This document shows, piece by piece, positions 35,061 through 42,613 of a stretch of 43,672 nt of DNA; the first letter of the stretch is position 1, and the number at the start of each line of letters is the position of its first letter. The notes under the pieces were generated by a model. It saw nothing but the letters and a program-made list of their open reading frames with translations. It made no database searches and was not told where the DNA came from. The stretch spans positions 1 to 43,672 of the forward strand of contig CALKGK010000066.1 of the NCBI GenBank assembly GCA_938085105.1, in the 5' to 3' direction. Made by a program: the position numbers and the translations under genes. Source of the stretch: an uncultured Flavobacteriales bacterium (GTDB lineage Bacteria > Bacteroidota > Bacteroidia > Flavobacteriales_D > Sanyastnellaceae).

Positions 35061-35866
35061 CTCGACTAACGAAAATGGGCTGGTACCTCTTTGCACTTTT
35101 GCCCGTAATTACCCTTTTCTATTTGTCCCTCGTGCAGTCTTGGACCTACCCTAGCCTTTTTCGAGCGGAATGGAGTTGGCAACAGTGGTCTGCTTTATTT
35201 GAAGCACACCCATCGCTTTCTTCGGCCCTAGCGAACAGCTTGATTTTGGCCTTCGTTATGGGCAGTTTTGGACTTCTCTTCGGCTTCGTGATTGCAAAGG
35301 AATTGGCCTTCCAACGCACGAAGAAAGCTTGGCTTCAATTCGCCTTTTATCCTTATTTAATTGCACCCGTTGTGCTTGGGGCCATGCTTCAATATTACTT
35401 TGTATTGTGGGGTTGGAGCGCTTCTTTTTTCGGGGTAATGATTGCTCAGGCACTTTTTATTCTGCCCTTTTCGGTGTTGATCATGAGTAATTTCTGGACC
35501 GCAGAAACAAAGGAGTATTTGCATGTTGGTGCCAGTTTGGGTGGCAGTCCGAAAGCCCTTAGAAAAACACTCCTCTATCCCCTCGCCAAACCTTGGATGC
35601 TTTTGACCTTTGTGCAGTGCTTCCTGATGTCTTGGTTTGAATATGGAATGACCCAACTCGTTGGAATTGGAAAAGTGCAAACGCTCACCGTTTTAAGCAT
35701 GAAGTTTTTAAAAGAAGCCAATCCACACCCCGCGGCTCTTGCCGGATTGTTGATGATTCTCCCACTTGCGCTGCTGTTCTCGATTGTTCTGCTCGCATTT
35801 AAAAACAAGCAGCAACTCCGTTTTGACCGAGTTGTGGAACACACAAATGAAGCTCCAAAACCATGA
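35057..35866 (+). CDS. ABC transporter permease, second half
   Basis: A 269-residue inner-membrane permease. The ATG at 35057 overlaps the upstream stop (ATGA). Helices include LFALLPVITLFYLSLVQ, LSSALANSLILAFVMGSFGLLFGFVIA, WLQFAFYPYLIAPVVLGAMLQYYF, FFGVMIAQALFILPFSVLIM, LLTFVQCFLMSWFEYGMTQLV and AALAGLLMILPLALLFSIVLLAF. The ATPase-coupling loop is TKEYLHVGASLGGSPKALRKTLLYPLAKPW. The protein is the partner of the permease at 34212-35060, and the stop overlaps the ATPase start (ATGA). An in-frame start further upstream at 34979 lies inside the previous gene and is rejected. Confidence 0.88.
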   Translation: MTRLTKMGWYLFALLPVITLFYLSLVQSWTYPSLFRAEWSWQQWSALFEAHPSLSSALANSLILAFVMGSFGLLFGFVIAKELAFQRTKKAWLQFAFYPYLIAPVVLGAMLQYYFVLWGWSASFFGVMIAQALFILPFSVLIMSNFWTAETKEYLHVGASLGGSPKALRKTLLYPLAKPWMLLTFVQCFLMSWFEYGMTQLVGIGKVQTLTVLSMKFLKEANPHPAALAGLLMILPLALLFSIVLLAFKNKQQLRFDRVVEHTNEAPKP

Positions 35867-36606
35867 TTAGAGTTAGCCAGTGGAATAAAAAATACGGGGA
35901 GAAAGAAGTCTTCAGCGATGTGGCATTTGAGCTTGAAAAGAAGCGCACTTTGGCCATTCTGGGAGAAAGTGGTTGCGGAAAAAGTACCCTCCTCAAAACC
36001 ATTGCTGGACTGGAAGATCCGGACAGTGGTGTGTTTCTGCTTGAGGGTGAAAATGCCTTTAAACAAGCCGTACACCAACGTGGGGTGGTTTACATGAGTC
36101 AAGAAGCGCTGCTCTTCCCCCACTTGAATGTAGCCGAAAATCTCGGTTTTGGCTTGAAGATGCGCAAGGAGAAAGCCTCCGAAATTCGGAAGAAAGTTGA
36201 AGCCATTGCAGAAGAGCTTGACATCTCCGATCAATTGGAGAAGTATCCTGCGGCGCTTTCGGGCGGACAAAAGCAGCGGGTTAATTTTGGGAGAGCTTTA
36301 TTGACACAACCAAAAGTATTGTTGCTGGACGAGCCCTTTGCCAGTTTGGACAGCAATACCCGCAAGAAAATGCAAACACTCTTCCTTGAGTGTGCAGAAA
36401 AATGGGAGCTCACTACCCTGTTTGTTACCCACGAGCTGAAAGAAGCCTTGCTCGTTGGGAACCATTGGAGCATCATGCGCAATGGACGATTGAAGGTATT
36501 TGAAAGTAAAGCCGATTTTATGGCTGATGAACATTCGGGTGCTCGGGAAGAAATGCACTTCTGGACGAGCATCTCACAAGAAAAAAGAAGAAATGAAGGA
36601 CTTTGA
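35863..36606 (+). CDS. ABC transporter ATP-binding subunit, YnjD-like
   Basis: A 247-residue ATPase that powers the transporter. Walker A is GESGCGKST at residues 34-42, the Q-loop is in VVYMSQEALLFPHLNVAENLGFGLKM, the ABC signature is LSGGQKQRVNFGRALL, Walker B is KVLLLDEPFASLD and the switch histidine is in LFVTHELKEAL. The C-terminus has no long regulatory domain of the CysA or PotA kind. It overlaps the upstream permease gene by 4 nt and the radical SAM gene by 14 nt. Confidence 0.93.
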   Translation: MIRVSQWNKKYGEKEVFSDVAFELEKKRTLAILGESGCGKSTLLKTIAGLEDPDSGVFLLEGENAFKQAVHQRGVVYMSQEALLFPHLNVAENLGFGLKMRKEKASEIRKKVEAIAEELDISDQLEKYPAALSGGQKQRVNFGRALLTQPKVLLLDEPFASLDSNTRKKMQTLFLECAEKWELTTLFVTHELKEALLVGNHWSIMRNGRLKVFESKADFMADEHSGAREEMHFWTSISQEKRRNEGL

Positions 36607-37516
36607 ACACATCGAATCCATCTATTGGGTATTTACTCAGCTTTGCAACGACAAATGCGACCATTGCTACAATATGAGCGGACCACAGGGCAGCAGAATC
36701 TCCGAAGAAGACTGTCTGGCCATCATCGAAAACATGCCCAAAAAAGTAGACCGAATGATCCTCAGCGGTGGGGAGCCCCTTGCCGAGAAAAAGAAGCTCT
36801 ACCTCATTTTGGACCAGCTCAAAGCCAAATATGGCGATGAAACCCAAATCATGCTTCAAACCAACGGAGATTTGCTCACCGGTGAAATCTTGGACCAACT
36901 CATTGCAAAGGGAGTGACCCGTTTTGACATTGCAAGCATTGACCGCTACCATAAAAAAGCTGGGGGAAGGCTCATGGAATTGGCCGATCTTTTTGAATCT
37001 CGTGGAGTGAATGGCGATGAGAAAGATCCCTTGGTGAAGAAGGACAACTACCTGCACAGTTATCCACTCAGTTGGGGGTATTGGGGAGCGAGCGAAGAAA
37101 TGTGGCTTGGCGGGAATTGGCCCCGTGGAAGAGCCTTTCAAAAGAACATCTGGCTGAAAAATCCCGATCATAATTTTTGCTCCATCTTGTCTGGAGGAAT
37201 TGGCTTTTTGAGCGGGGGTGATGAAATTCCGCAGGAAATCTCCATTCAGCTTTGGAAGATCAACCCCTGTTGCCCGGGAACGAAAGAAGCCCTTGGGGAT
37301 GCTCGAAGTGAGCGTGTTTCGGAAGTTCTTGCTGCATTGTCTGGCAACCCCATTTTTGAAAAAATCAATGAAGGGAACCCTTTAGCTATGGGAGAAAGCA
37401 TCGGGGTGAGTGAAGAACACGCCAAAAAACGTTGTGGTGAACTCAAAAGCGTTTGCCTCTGGTGTGATGAGTTTTTTGATCAACACTTCGATCTCAAAAC
37501 CATGGCTAAGAAGTAA
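36593..37516 (+). CDS. Radical SAM protein of unrecognised subfamily
   Basis: A 307-residue iron-sulphur enzyme. The SAM-binding [4Fe-4S] cluster motif CNDKCDHCYN supplies C18, C22 and C25. The SAM-contacting GGEP motif occurs in RMILSGGEPLAEKKK, and LQTNGDLLTGEILDQLIAKGVTRFDIASID follows the radical SAM barrel pattern. The C-terminal half is cysteine-rich (NFCSIL, NPCCPGT, RCGELKSVCLWC), suggestive of an extra iron-sulphur cluster as in SPASM or Twitch domains, without exact correspondence. I recognise no named subfamily. Because its ATG lies inside the ATPase gene, it is translated with the transporter, so a likely role is processing the imported ligand or making a product dependent on it. 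The start at 36500 suggested by the longer frame is rejected. Confidence 0.85.
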   Translation: MKDFEHIESIYWVFTQLCNDKCDHCYNMSGPQGSRISEEDCLAIIENMPKKVDRMILSGGEPLAEKKKLYLILDQLKAKYGDETQIMLQTNGDLLTGEILDQLIAKGVTRFDIASIDRYHKKAGGRLMELADLFESRGVNGDEKDPLVKKDNYLHSYPLSWGYWGASEEMWLGGNWPRGRAFQKNIWLKNPDHNFCSILSGGIGFLSGGDEIPQEISIQLWKINPCCPGTKEALGDARSERVSEVLAALSGNPIFEKINEGNPLAMGESIGVSEEHAKKRCGELKSVCLWCDEFFDQHFDLKTMAKK

Positions 37517-37552
37517 TCCTTCAGCCCGAAAAACAACACAGCAAAACACCAA

Positions 37553-37569
37553 CAAAAGCCACCCTTTTG
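37553..37569 (+). repeat. Short perfect inverted repeat between rSAM and CxxC genes
   Basis: CAAAAG, 5-nt loop, CTTTTG. It ends 10 nt before the ATG at 37580. With no T run after it, it could shape the translation start of the next gene or be incidental. Confidence 0.35.
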
Positions 37570-37579
37570 GGATCGATCA

Positions 37580-37921
37580 ATGCTCTATTTTATCTACAAT
37601 GCCAAAGCTGGGAAACTGAATGCATACCTCGACATGATGCATAAAATTGTATCGCCCAAAACCTACCCCTGCCACTTGTGTGACATTACCCATGGGGTGT
37701 TTAAAATTAGGCCTGTTTGGGATGCATTCGTTAAGGAATACGCAGAAGAGCTGGTGTTTTTGCACAGCGATGAATGGAAAGCCCACAAAGCCTACCGAGA
37801 TGAACAATTGCCCGCAGTTTTTGAAGTGAAAGGAAAGGAAACAGCATTGGCGCTCTCTGCCGAGGACATGGAAAAAATGGGATTGGATGAGCTTATGGCT
37901 TGGGTGAAAGAACGAAAGTAG
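37580..37921 (+). CDS. Small CxxC protein of unknown function
   Basis: A 113-residue cytosolic protein. It opens with LYFIYNAKAGKLNAYLDMMHKIVSPKTYPCHLCDITHGVFKIRPVWDAFV. This matches a small family that I recall in diverse bacteria with the pattern YNA..G..NA..D..HK..SP.TYPC.LC..T.G, and which has no assigned function. The CHLC pair at about residues 31-34 could bind a metal or cycle between dithiol and disulphide. The C-terminus is charged, with the LSAEDMEKMGLDELMAWVKERK helix. It follows the radical SAM gene by 63 nt with no terminator between, so it may belong to the same operon. Confidence 0.7.
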   Translation: MLYFIYNAKAGKLNAYLDMMHKIVSPKTYPCHLCDITHGVFKIRPVWDAFVKEYAEELVFLHSDEWKAHKAYRDEQLPAVFEVKGKETALALSAEDMEKMGLDELMAWVKERK

Positions 37922-38070
37922 CGCAGTGAGCCGGAAGTAAACCTGAAAGCCCGCTAATTTCACATGAAGCTCGCATCCCCCATCACTTTCCACATGAGCT
38001 TGTGTACTACTTCACACACTTTAAAGCTTGCGGCAGCGTTTTTGATATACCTTCATTTGTTCGAAACGCC

Positions 38071-40734
38071 ATGTGGAAATTCCTCCGAAATACCGTCTTC
38101 TACAGCATCATCGTTCTGAGTATTGCACTTGGAGGAGCCGTGTATTATGCCAATACCCACGAGGAAGAAATCAAAGCCTACGCCTTGGCTGCCATTCAAG
38201 AGCACTTGATTAGTGATGTGGATGTGAAGAGCATTGAACTGTCGCTTCTTCAACACTTTCCTGCTGCGGCATTGAGTTGCGAAAACGTACTCATCTATGA
38301 CACCTTCGAGGAAAGGGATACCCTCATTTTTGCGCAAGAACTTGCACTTGAATTCAACCTCATAGAACTTCTTCAAGGGAAGTATGAAGTACAAGGTGTG
38401 AGCATTAATGAAGCCTTGGTGAAGTTGCAAAGGTTGGAAGACGGAGCGGTGAATTACACCTTTTGGAAAACAGGCGCTGAAGCCGATAGTAGCAATTTCA
38501 CCTTTGCCTTGGAAGGAGCACAATTCAACAATACCCGCCTTTTGTTGAACGACACACCCGCCGATTTGAAACTCGATCTTCAGTTTGATGCCTTGGGAGC
38601 AGACGGAACATTCCAAGACGAAGCTTTGCGGCTTGACTTTGACATTGACGCCCCCATGGCTTGGATTGAAGTGGACGGCACCGCATGGCTGAACCGTGTT
38701 CCCATTGAAGGAGTCATGGATTTGGAAGTCTTGTTTGAAACCGACAAATACATCGTTCACAGCAGTTCTTTGGACGTGAACGAAAACAGCATTGAAGGAA
38801 AAGGAAGCTTTCAAAACACCGAAGACCACGTGCTTTGTGCATTTACCGCTCAAGGGAATCGGCTGAAACTCTCCAAAGTGCTGGCCTCCCTTCCTCCAAG
38901 GGTTCAAAGTTCATTGAGTCCGTACAAAATTAGTGGAGAAGCCGATCTTACTTGTGAAATCAGTGGAGCAGCGGGAGGCAATGAAAAACCCTTGGTAAGC
39001 ATTGCCGGTGGAGTGAGAAAAGGCATTTTTGAGCACAAAGAGAAGAAGATTGAACTGGAAAACATCGCCTCGGCCTTCCAATACACCTTTGGCGAAAAAG
39101 AACGCTTGGAACTGCAAAGCCTCAGCGCCAACTTGAACGGCGGACAATGGTCGTTGAAGGGAGCTTTGGAAAATCTTTCCGACCCGTGGATCAACCTCAC
39201 CTTGAATGGAGCCAGCGAGGCAAAAGACCTTTCTGATTTCCTAGGCCTGAAGGAGGTACAAGCGAAAGGTGGCGAGTTGGTGATCAACGCACACATTTCA
39301 GGCAAACTGCCTGCTTGGAAGTACAGTGAATCCCTCACCAAAGTGAATGGTGAAGTAAGCATCAGGGATTTGGACCTCATCTTGGGGCAAGACCGTAACC
39401 CTTATGAGCACCTGCAAGGGAAGGTGAAGATGGAAGAAGGTGTGGTAGACATTGCCGGGCTGAGTGGACAGTATCGCGATACTGACTTTTTGATTGAAGC
39501 CGAAGTGAAACACCTCTTGGAATACATTGGTAATGAGCGGGAACTCCTGGTAGATGCTCGGGTACTCTCTCAGAACATCAACCTCAACAATTGGATTGAC
39601 GGTGGTAACGAAGGGACGCCTGAAGGCACTGCAGAAGAAAGCACCTTTGAACTCCCTAAAAGCCTCCAAGCCAAGCTGAGTTTGAAAGCCAATCACTTTC
39701 AATGGCGGCAAGCTCAAGCTACTGAGCTGGTTTCTACTTGGACCTACCAACCTGGACAACTTTCTTGCAATCAACTCACTGCGTTTTTGGCTGATGGACA
39801 AATAGAAAGCTCTGGAACCCTTCGCTCATCGTCCTCGAAGCACAGCTATGTAGGCAAGGCACAAATTCAGAACGTTGATCTTGAAGCCCTGTTTCGCGAC
39901 TTCGAGAATTTCGATCAGAAAACCATTTTGGCAGAAAACGTGCACGGTAGGTGCGATGTATCGAGCAACTTTTCGCTCTTCTTTGATCGTCAGTGGAATT
40001 TTCTTGAAAACGACCTTTTAGTTGAAGCCGATGTGAGCATGCGCGAAGGTGAACTTATCGCACTGAGCAGCTTAATGGAAGTTCCAGGATACCTCCGAGA
40101 AAACAAAGTAGTTGCACCCTTTGTGGACATTGATGCTTTGGAAAAAGAGCTTCAACACATCTATTTCTCTACCATCAGCAACCACATCAGTATTGGAAAT
40201 GGCGCCATCACCATCCCAAAAATGGACATTCCTTCATCGGCCATGAACCTCAGTGTAGCCGGTGTTCACCATTTTGATCAGACCATTGATTACAGCTTGG
40301 GGTTTTACTTGAGGGATCTACTTGTAGACAAAAGTTCAACAGAATATGGCAAAGTGGAAGACGATGGACTAGGAAACCGCTTCTTCCTTTCCATGGGCGG
40401 CAGCACCGAGAATCCAGCGTTTTCTTATGACCGTCTTGCTCATAAGCAACAACGCCAAGAAGACTTTCAGCAAGAGAAACAAACCCTGAAAGAGATCATC
40501 AAAGAAGACCTCAACCCCTTCAAGAAGAAGGAAGAAAACGGAAATCCAAAAAATGGAAAAGTCTCGGAAGGTGAAGACGACGATGGGGTGACCATTCAAG
40601 TGAAGAGCGAGGCAGAAGAAGGAGATGAAGACAACGGAGGCTTGCGTTCTTTGTTCAAAGGGAAGAAGGGCAAAACGAAAAAAAACGACCCGGAAAAAAA
40701 GGAAAACCTCATTGATGAAGACGACGACTTCTAA
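38071..40734 (+). CDS. AsmA-like envelope protein with charged C-terminal tail
   Basis: An 887-residue protein with one N-terminal membrane helix (NTVFYSIIVLSIALGGAVYYA) and a large periplasmic part. The opening after the helix (EEIKAYALAAIQEHLISDVDVKSIELSLLQHFPAAALSCENVLIYD) follows the AsmA pattern, in which the anchored chain runs into a long repeated-beta-groove region. Proteins of the AsmA superfamily are thought to carry lipids between membranes. The C-terminal AsmA-like portion is near 600-780 (GRCDVSSNFSLFFDRQWNF through IDYSLGFYLRD). After about residue 790 the sequence becomes a roughly 95-residue charged tail, mixed lysine and acidic, rich in EE, DD and KK runs, ending NLIDEDDDF. 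The tail's purpose is unknown. The start at 38002 lacks the membrane-helix alignment; the ATG at 38071 is chosen. Confidence 0.8.
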   Translation: MWKFLRNTVFYSIIVLSIALGGAVYYANTHEEEIKAYALAAIQEHLISDVDVKSIELSLLQHFPAAALSCENVLIYDTFEERDTLIFAQELALEFNLIELLQGKYEVQGVSINEALVKLQRLEDGAVNYTFWKTGAEADSSNFTFALEGAQFNNTRLLLNDTPADLKLDLQFDALGADGTFQDEALRLDFDIDAPMAWIEVDGTAWLNRVPIEGVMDLEVLFETDKYIVHSSSLDVNENSIEGKGSFQNTEDHVLCAFTAQGNRLKLSKVLASLPPRVQSSLSPYKISGEADLTCEISGAAGGNEKPLVSIAGGVRKGIFEHKEKKIELENIASAFQYTFGEKERLELQSLSANLNGGQWSLKGALENLSDPWINLTLNGASEAKDLSDFLGLKEVQAKGGELVINAHISGKLPAWKYSESLTKVNGEVSIRDLDLILGQDRNPYEHLQGKVKMEEGVVDIAGLSGQYRDTDFLIEAEVKHLLEYIGNERELLVDARVLSQNINLNNWIDGGNEGTPEGTAEESTFELPKSLQAKLSLKANHFQWRQAQATELVSTWTYQPGQLSCNQLTAFLADGQIESSGTLRSSSSKHSYVGKAQIQNVDLEALFRDFENFDQKTILAENVHGRCDVSSNFSLFFDRQWNFLENDLLVEADVSMREGELIALSSLMEVPGYLRENKVVAPFVDIDALEKELQHIYFSTISNHISIGNGAITIPKMDIPSSAMNLSVAGVHHFDQTIDYSLGFYLRDLLVDKSSTEYGKVEDDGLGNRFFLSMGGSTENPAFSYDRLAHKQQRQEDFQQEKQTLKEIIKEDLNPFKKKEENGNPKNGKVSEGEDDDGVTIQVKSEAEEGDEDNGGLRSLFKGKKGKTKKNDPEKKENLIDEDDDF

Positions 40735-42058
40735 ACTACCACAGGAATTCCTGAATCGCATCAGTGCTCAGTATCCCGCGCACATTGATCGCATAATAGC
40801 TGGGTTTAATCAGGAAATTCAGACCGCCATACAGCATAATTTCTTCTCGAGTAAAAAGCCTGAAGGACTCGCCGCCAACCCATTTTCAGAAATTCTGGAT
40901 CAGCGACCTGTTTTCGCCCATGATCCGCACTGGCATGCCGGACAGTACTACGTTCAAGAAGCCTCTTCTCAGCATCTTTACGCCCTCATTAAGTTTTCTT
41001 TGGAAGGTTTGAATGAACCTCTCGTTGCCGATTTTTGTGCTGCACCCGGAGGAAAAAGCTTGACCGCCTTGAATGCGATGGAAGGTAGAGGAGTGCTTTG
41101 GAGCAATGAAATCATTTCAAGTAGGGCGAATGTTTTGCGAGAGAACATCAGCAAATGGGGACACGGAAACAGCATTGTTAGTTCTTGTGATACCTCAGAT
41201 TTAGCAGAAATGGGCGCACAATTTGATTTGATTTTGGTGGATGCTCCTTGCTCTGGAGAGGGAATGTTTCGCAGAGATCAAATTGCGATTGATGAGTGGA
41301 ATCCCGGTTTGCCCAAGATGTGTGCAGAACGACAATCCGACATCCTCACCAATGCCTATCACTCTTTAAAACCGGGCGGACGATTGCTTTACAGCACCTG
41401 CACCATGGCGGAAGAGGAGAATGACGCGCAAGCCCGATGGTTGATTGAGGAATACGGTTTTCGATCGCTTCAATTTGATGGCCAAGCCTTTGGTGCTATG
41501 GAACTCGAGCATGGATGGCTTTTCACCCCAGGGGCTCAACACGGTGAAGGTTTGTATTTCTGCCTTTTGGAAAAACCGCAGGAGGAAGCTTGGAGTCTCA
41601 AAGGAGCGCGAAAAAAGGGCATTGATTTGCTCCCAAGAAAGCGAGAAGAACAAGTAAAAAACCTCTTGCCCGAAATCGACCTCAATTCCTATACATTCTT
41701 TGAAAACAAGCAGGGTGTAAGGGCACTTTCTGAGTTCATGATTCCCCTTTTGGATAGCGCTAAACAAGTCCGCATTCCCATTCTTCAAGCCGGGTTTGCT
41801 CTGGGGATTGAAAAATCGGGGAAATGGGTTCCTGCTCATGAATTGAGCATGATGAAGCGCCTGCCCATGCATTTTAATGAAGTTCCCTTGGATTTCGAAC
41901 AGGCCCTTCGTTTTCTTCAGTTGGAAGACCCACAAATTCAAGCCAAGGGTTGGGTGATGGTTACCTTTGAAGGAAGTCGTTTAGGCTGGGTCAAAGCCAT
42001 GGGCAATCGCAACAATAACTACTATCCCAAGCACTGGAAATTGAGGAAAGGGATTTAG
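40715..42058 (+). CDS. RsmF-like rRNA cytosine-C5 methyltransferase (NOL1/NOP2/Sun family)
   Basis: A 447-residue enzyme that transfers methyl from SAM to C5 of a cytosine, probably in 16S rRNA. SAM binding is shown by VADFCAAPGGKSLTALNAM, the catalytic cysteines by the DAPCSGEGMFRRD and LLYSTCTMAEEEN motifs (PC and TC), and family motifs ASSQHLYALI and LPKMCAERQSDILTNAYHSLKPGG lie around them. The C-terminal 150 residues (GVRALSEFMIPLL ... QAKGWVMVTFEGSRLGWVKAMGNRNNNYYPKHWKLR) resemble the PUA-like RNA-binding part of RsmF-type proteins. The ATG is 20 nt inside the end of the AsmA-like gene, a different frame. I cannot tell which position is modified. Confidence 0.87.
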   Translation: MKTTTSKLPQEFLNRISAQYPAHIDRIIAGFNQEIQTAIQHNFFSSKKPEGLAANPFSEILDQRPVFAHDPHWHAGQYYVQEASSQHLYALIKFSLEGLNEPLVADFCAAPGGKSLTALNAMEGRGVLWSNEIISSRANVLRENISKWGHGNSIVSSCDTSDLAEMGAQFDLILVDAPCSGEGMFRRDQIAIDEWNPGLPKMCAERQSDILTNAYHSLKPGGRLLYSTCTMAEEENDAQARWLIEEYGFRSLQFDGQAFGAMELEHGWLFTPGAQHGEGLYFCLLEKPQEEAWSLKGARKKGIDLLPRKREEQVKNLLPEIDLNSYTFFENKQGVRALSEFMIPLLDSAKQVRIPILQAGFALGIEKSGKWVPAHELSMMKRLPMHFNEVPLDFEQALRFLQLEDPQIQAKGWVMVTFEGSRLGWVKAMGNRNNNYYPKHWKLRKGI

Positions 42059-42298
42059 TTGGCTTCTTCAAAAATGGACCTTTGAATTGAAAAAATCACC
42101 GAGCCGTGATTTTGGTTTTGGCGGCTTGCGATGCGGGGGTATTGCGGAGCGAAAATGGCTCATCTACAAACTCAGGGTATGCAGGCGCAAAGTTGGGCTT
42201 GGATTTTTTGGCTGAAGGTGAAATTCTGCCCAATTTCGAAGCATGGCTGGTGGCGGCGGGGAGGGCGGAGGGCCCCGCAGGGGCTGAATTTCAATCGC

Positions 42299-42318
42299 GA
42301 GAAAAAAATTTTTTTCTC
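42299..42318. repeat. 20-bp perfect palindrome
   Basis: GAG, seven A, seven T, CTC: a fully self-complementary 20-mer. As RNA it could only form a hairpin by giving up the central A/T pairs; as DNA the A/T tract is expected to be bent and is a possible protein-binding site. It lies 240 nt after the methyltransferase stop. Confidence 0.7.
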
Positions 42319-42350
42319 AAACTTCTTTGATTTGAGTGCTCCAAAATAGC

Positions 42351-42370
42351 AAGCGATTTGACTCGCTTTT
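42351..42370 (+). terminator. Possible terminator of the methyltransferase transcript
   Basis: AAGCGA, 6-nt loop, TCGCTT, then TTGA. Weak: 6-bp stem and a T run of only four, 292 nt after the stop codon. Confidence 0.35.
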
Positions 42371-42503
42371 GAAAATCAGCAAGAGTGGGAGCAAGAGTAG
42401 CGAGTAAGACTAAATTCCACCAAACCCACCCATTGCTCTTCCCATCTACGCACGCCCCCTAACCATCTGCTCATTCTGAGATCAATTCTCACAGCTACAA
42501 TAC

Positions 42504-42511
42504 TACTTTTG
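42504..42511 (+). promoter_or_regulatory. Candidate -7 promoter element in the intergenic stretch
   Basis: TACTTTTG matches TAnnTTTG exactly. No -33 TTTG at 19-20 nt. Transcription would begin near 42518 and run into the terminator at 42567-42598 or on into the next gene. Confidence 0.45.
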
Positions 42512-42566
42512 ACGAGTTGGTATGCGGACTTAAACTGAACTCCTCTAAAACTAATCGACAAAAAAC

Positions 42567-42598
42567 AGCCGATCCTCGTATTTTAGGGTCGGCTTTTT
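42567..42598 (+). terminator. Intrinsic terminator just before the propeller gene
   Basis: AGCCGATCCT, 8-nt loop, AGGGTCGGCT (10-bp stem, one G-T wobble), then TTTT. It ends 15 nt before the ATG at 42614. The A run before the stem means it could also work from the minus strand. Confidence 0.8.
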
Positions 42599-42613
42599 AA
42601 CCTTTTATCGCTC

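Larger units (their letters stand above)
42059..42613 (+). other. 555-nt non-coding stretch with several inverted repeats
   Basis: No convincing gene is seen here. The first half is unusually G-rich for this window (for example GGCGGCGGGGAGGG near 42252-42265). It holds a GCCCC/GGGGC hairpin with a 3-nt loop at 42272-42284, a 20-bp perfect A/T palindrome at 42299-42318, a AAGCGA/TCGCTT hairpin at 42351-42368, direct repeats AGCAAGAGT at 42378-42386 and 42390-42398, and a 7-bp inverted repeat ACTCGCT/AGCGAGT at 42361-42367 and 42399-42405. The second half holds a -7 element and a terminator. Small frames at 42106-42330 and 42131-42349 look like chance. Confidence 0.6.

Noticed and set aside
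29237-37516. DUF2064 gene near a radical SAM gene, read as an arsenosugar or selenodomain cluster
   Set aside because: The family name suggests that pairing, but the radical SAM protein here lacks the arsenosugar-type pattern and is over 6 kb away in a separate operon.
42106-42349. Two small overlapping plus-strand frames in the intergenic stretch
   Set aside because: They share the same G-rich DNA, include the palindrome, lack start context and show no recognisable protein pattern.
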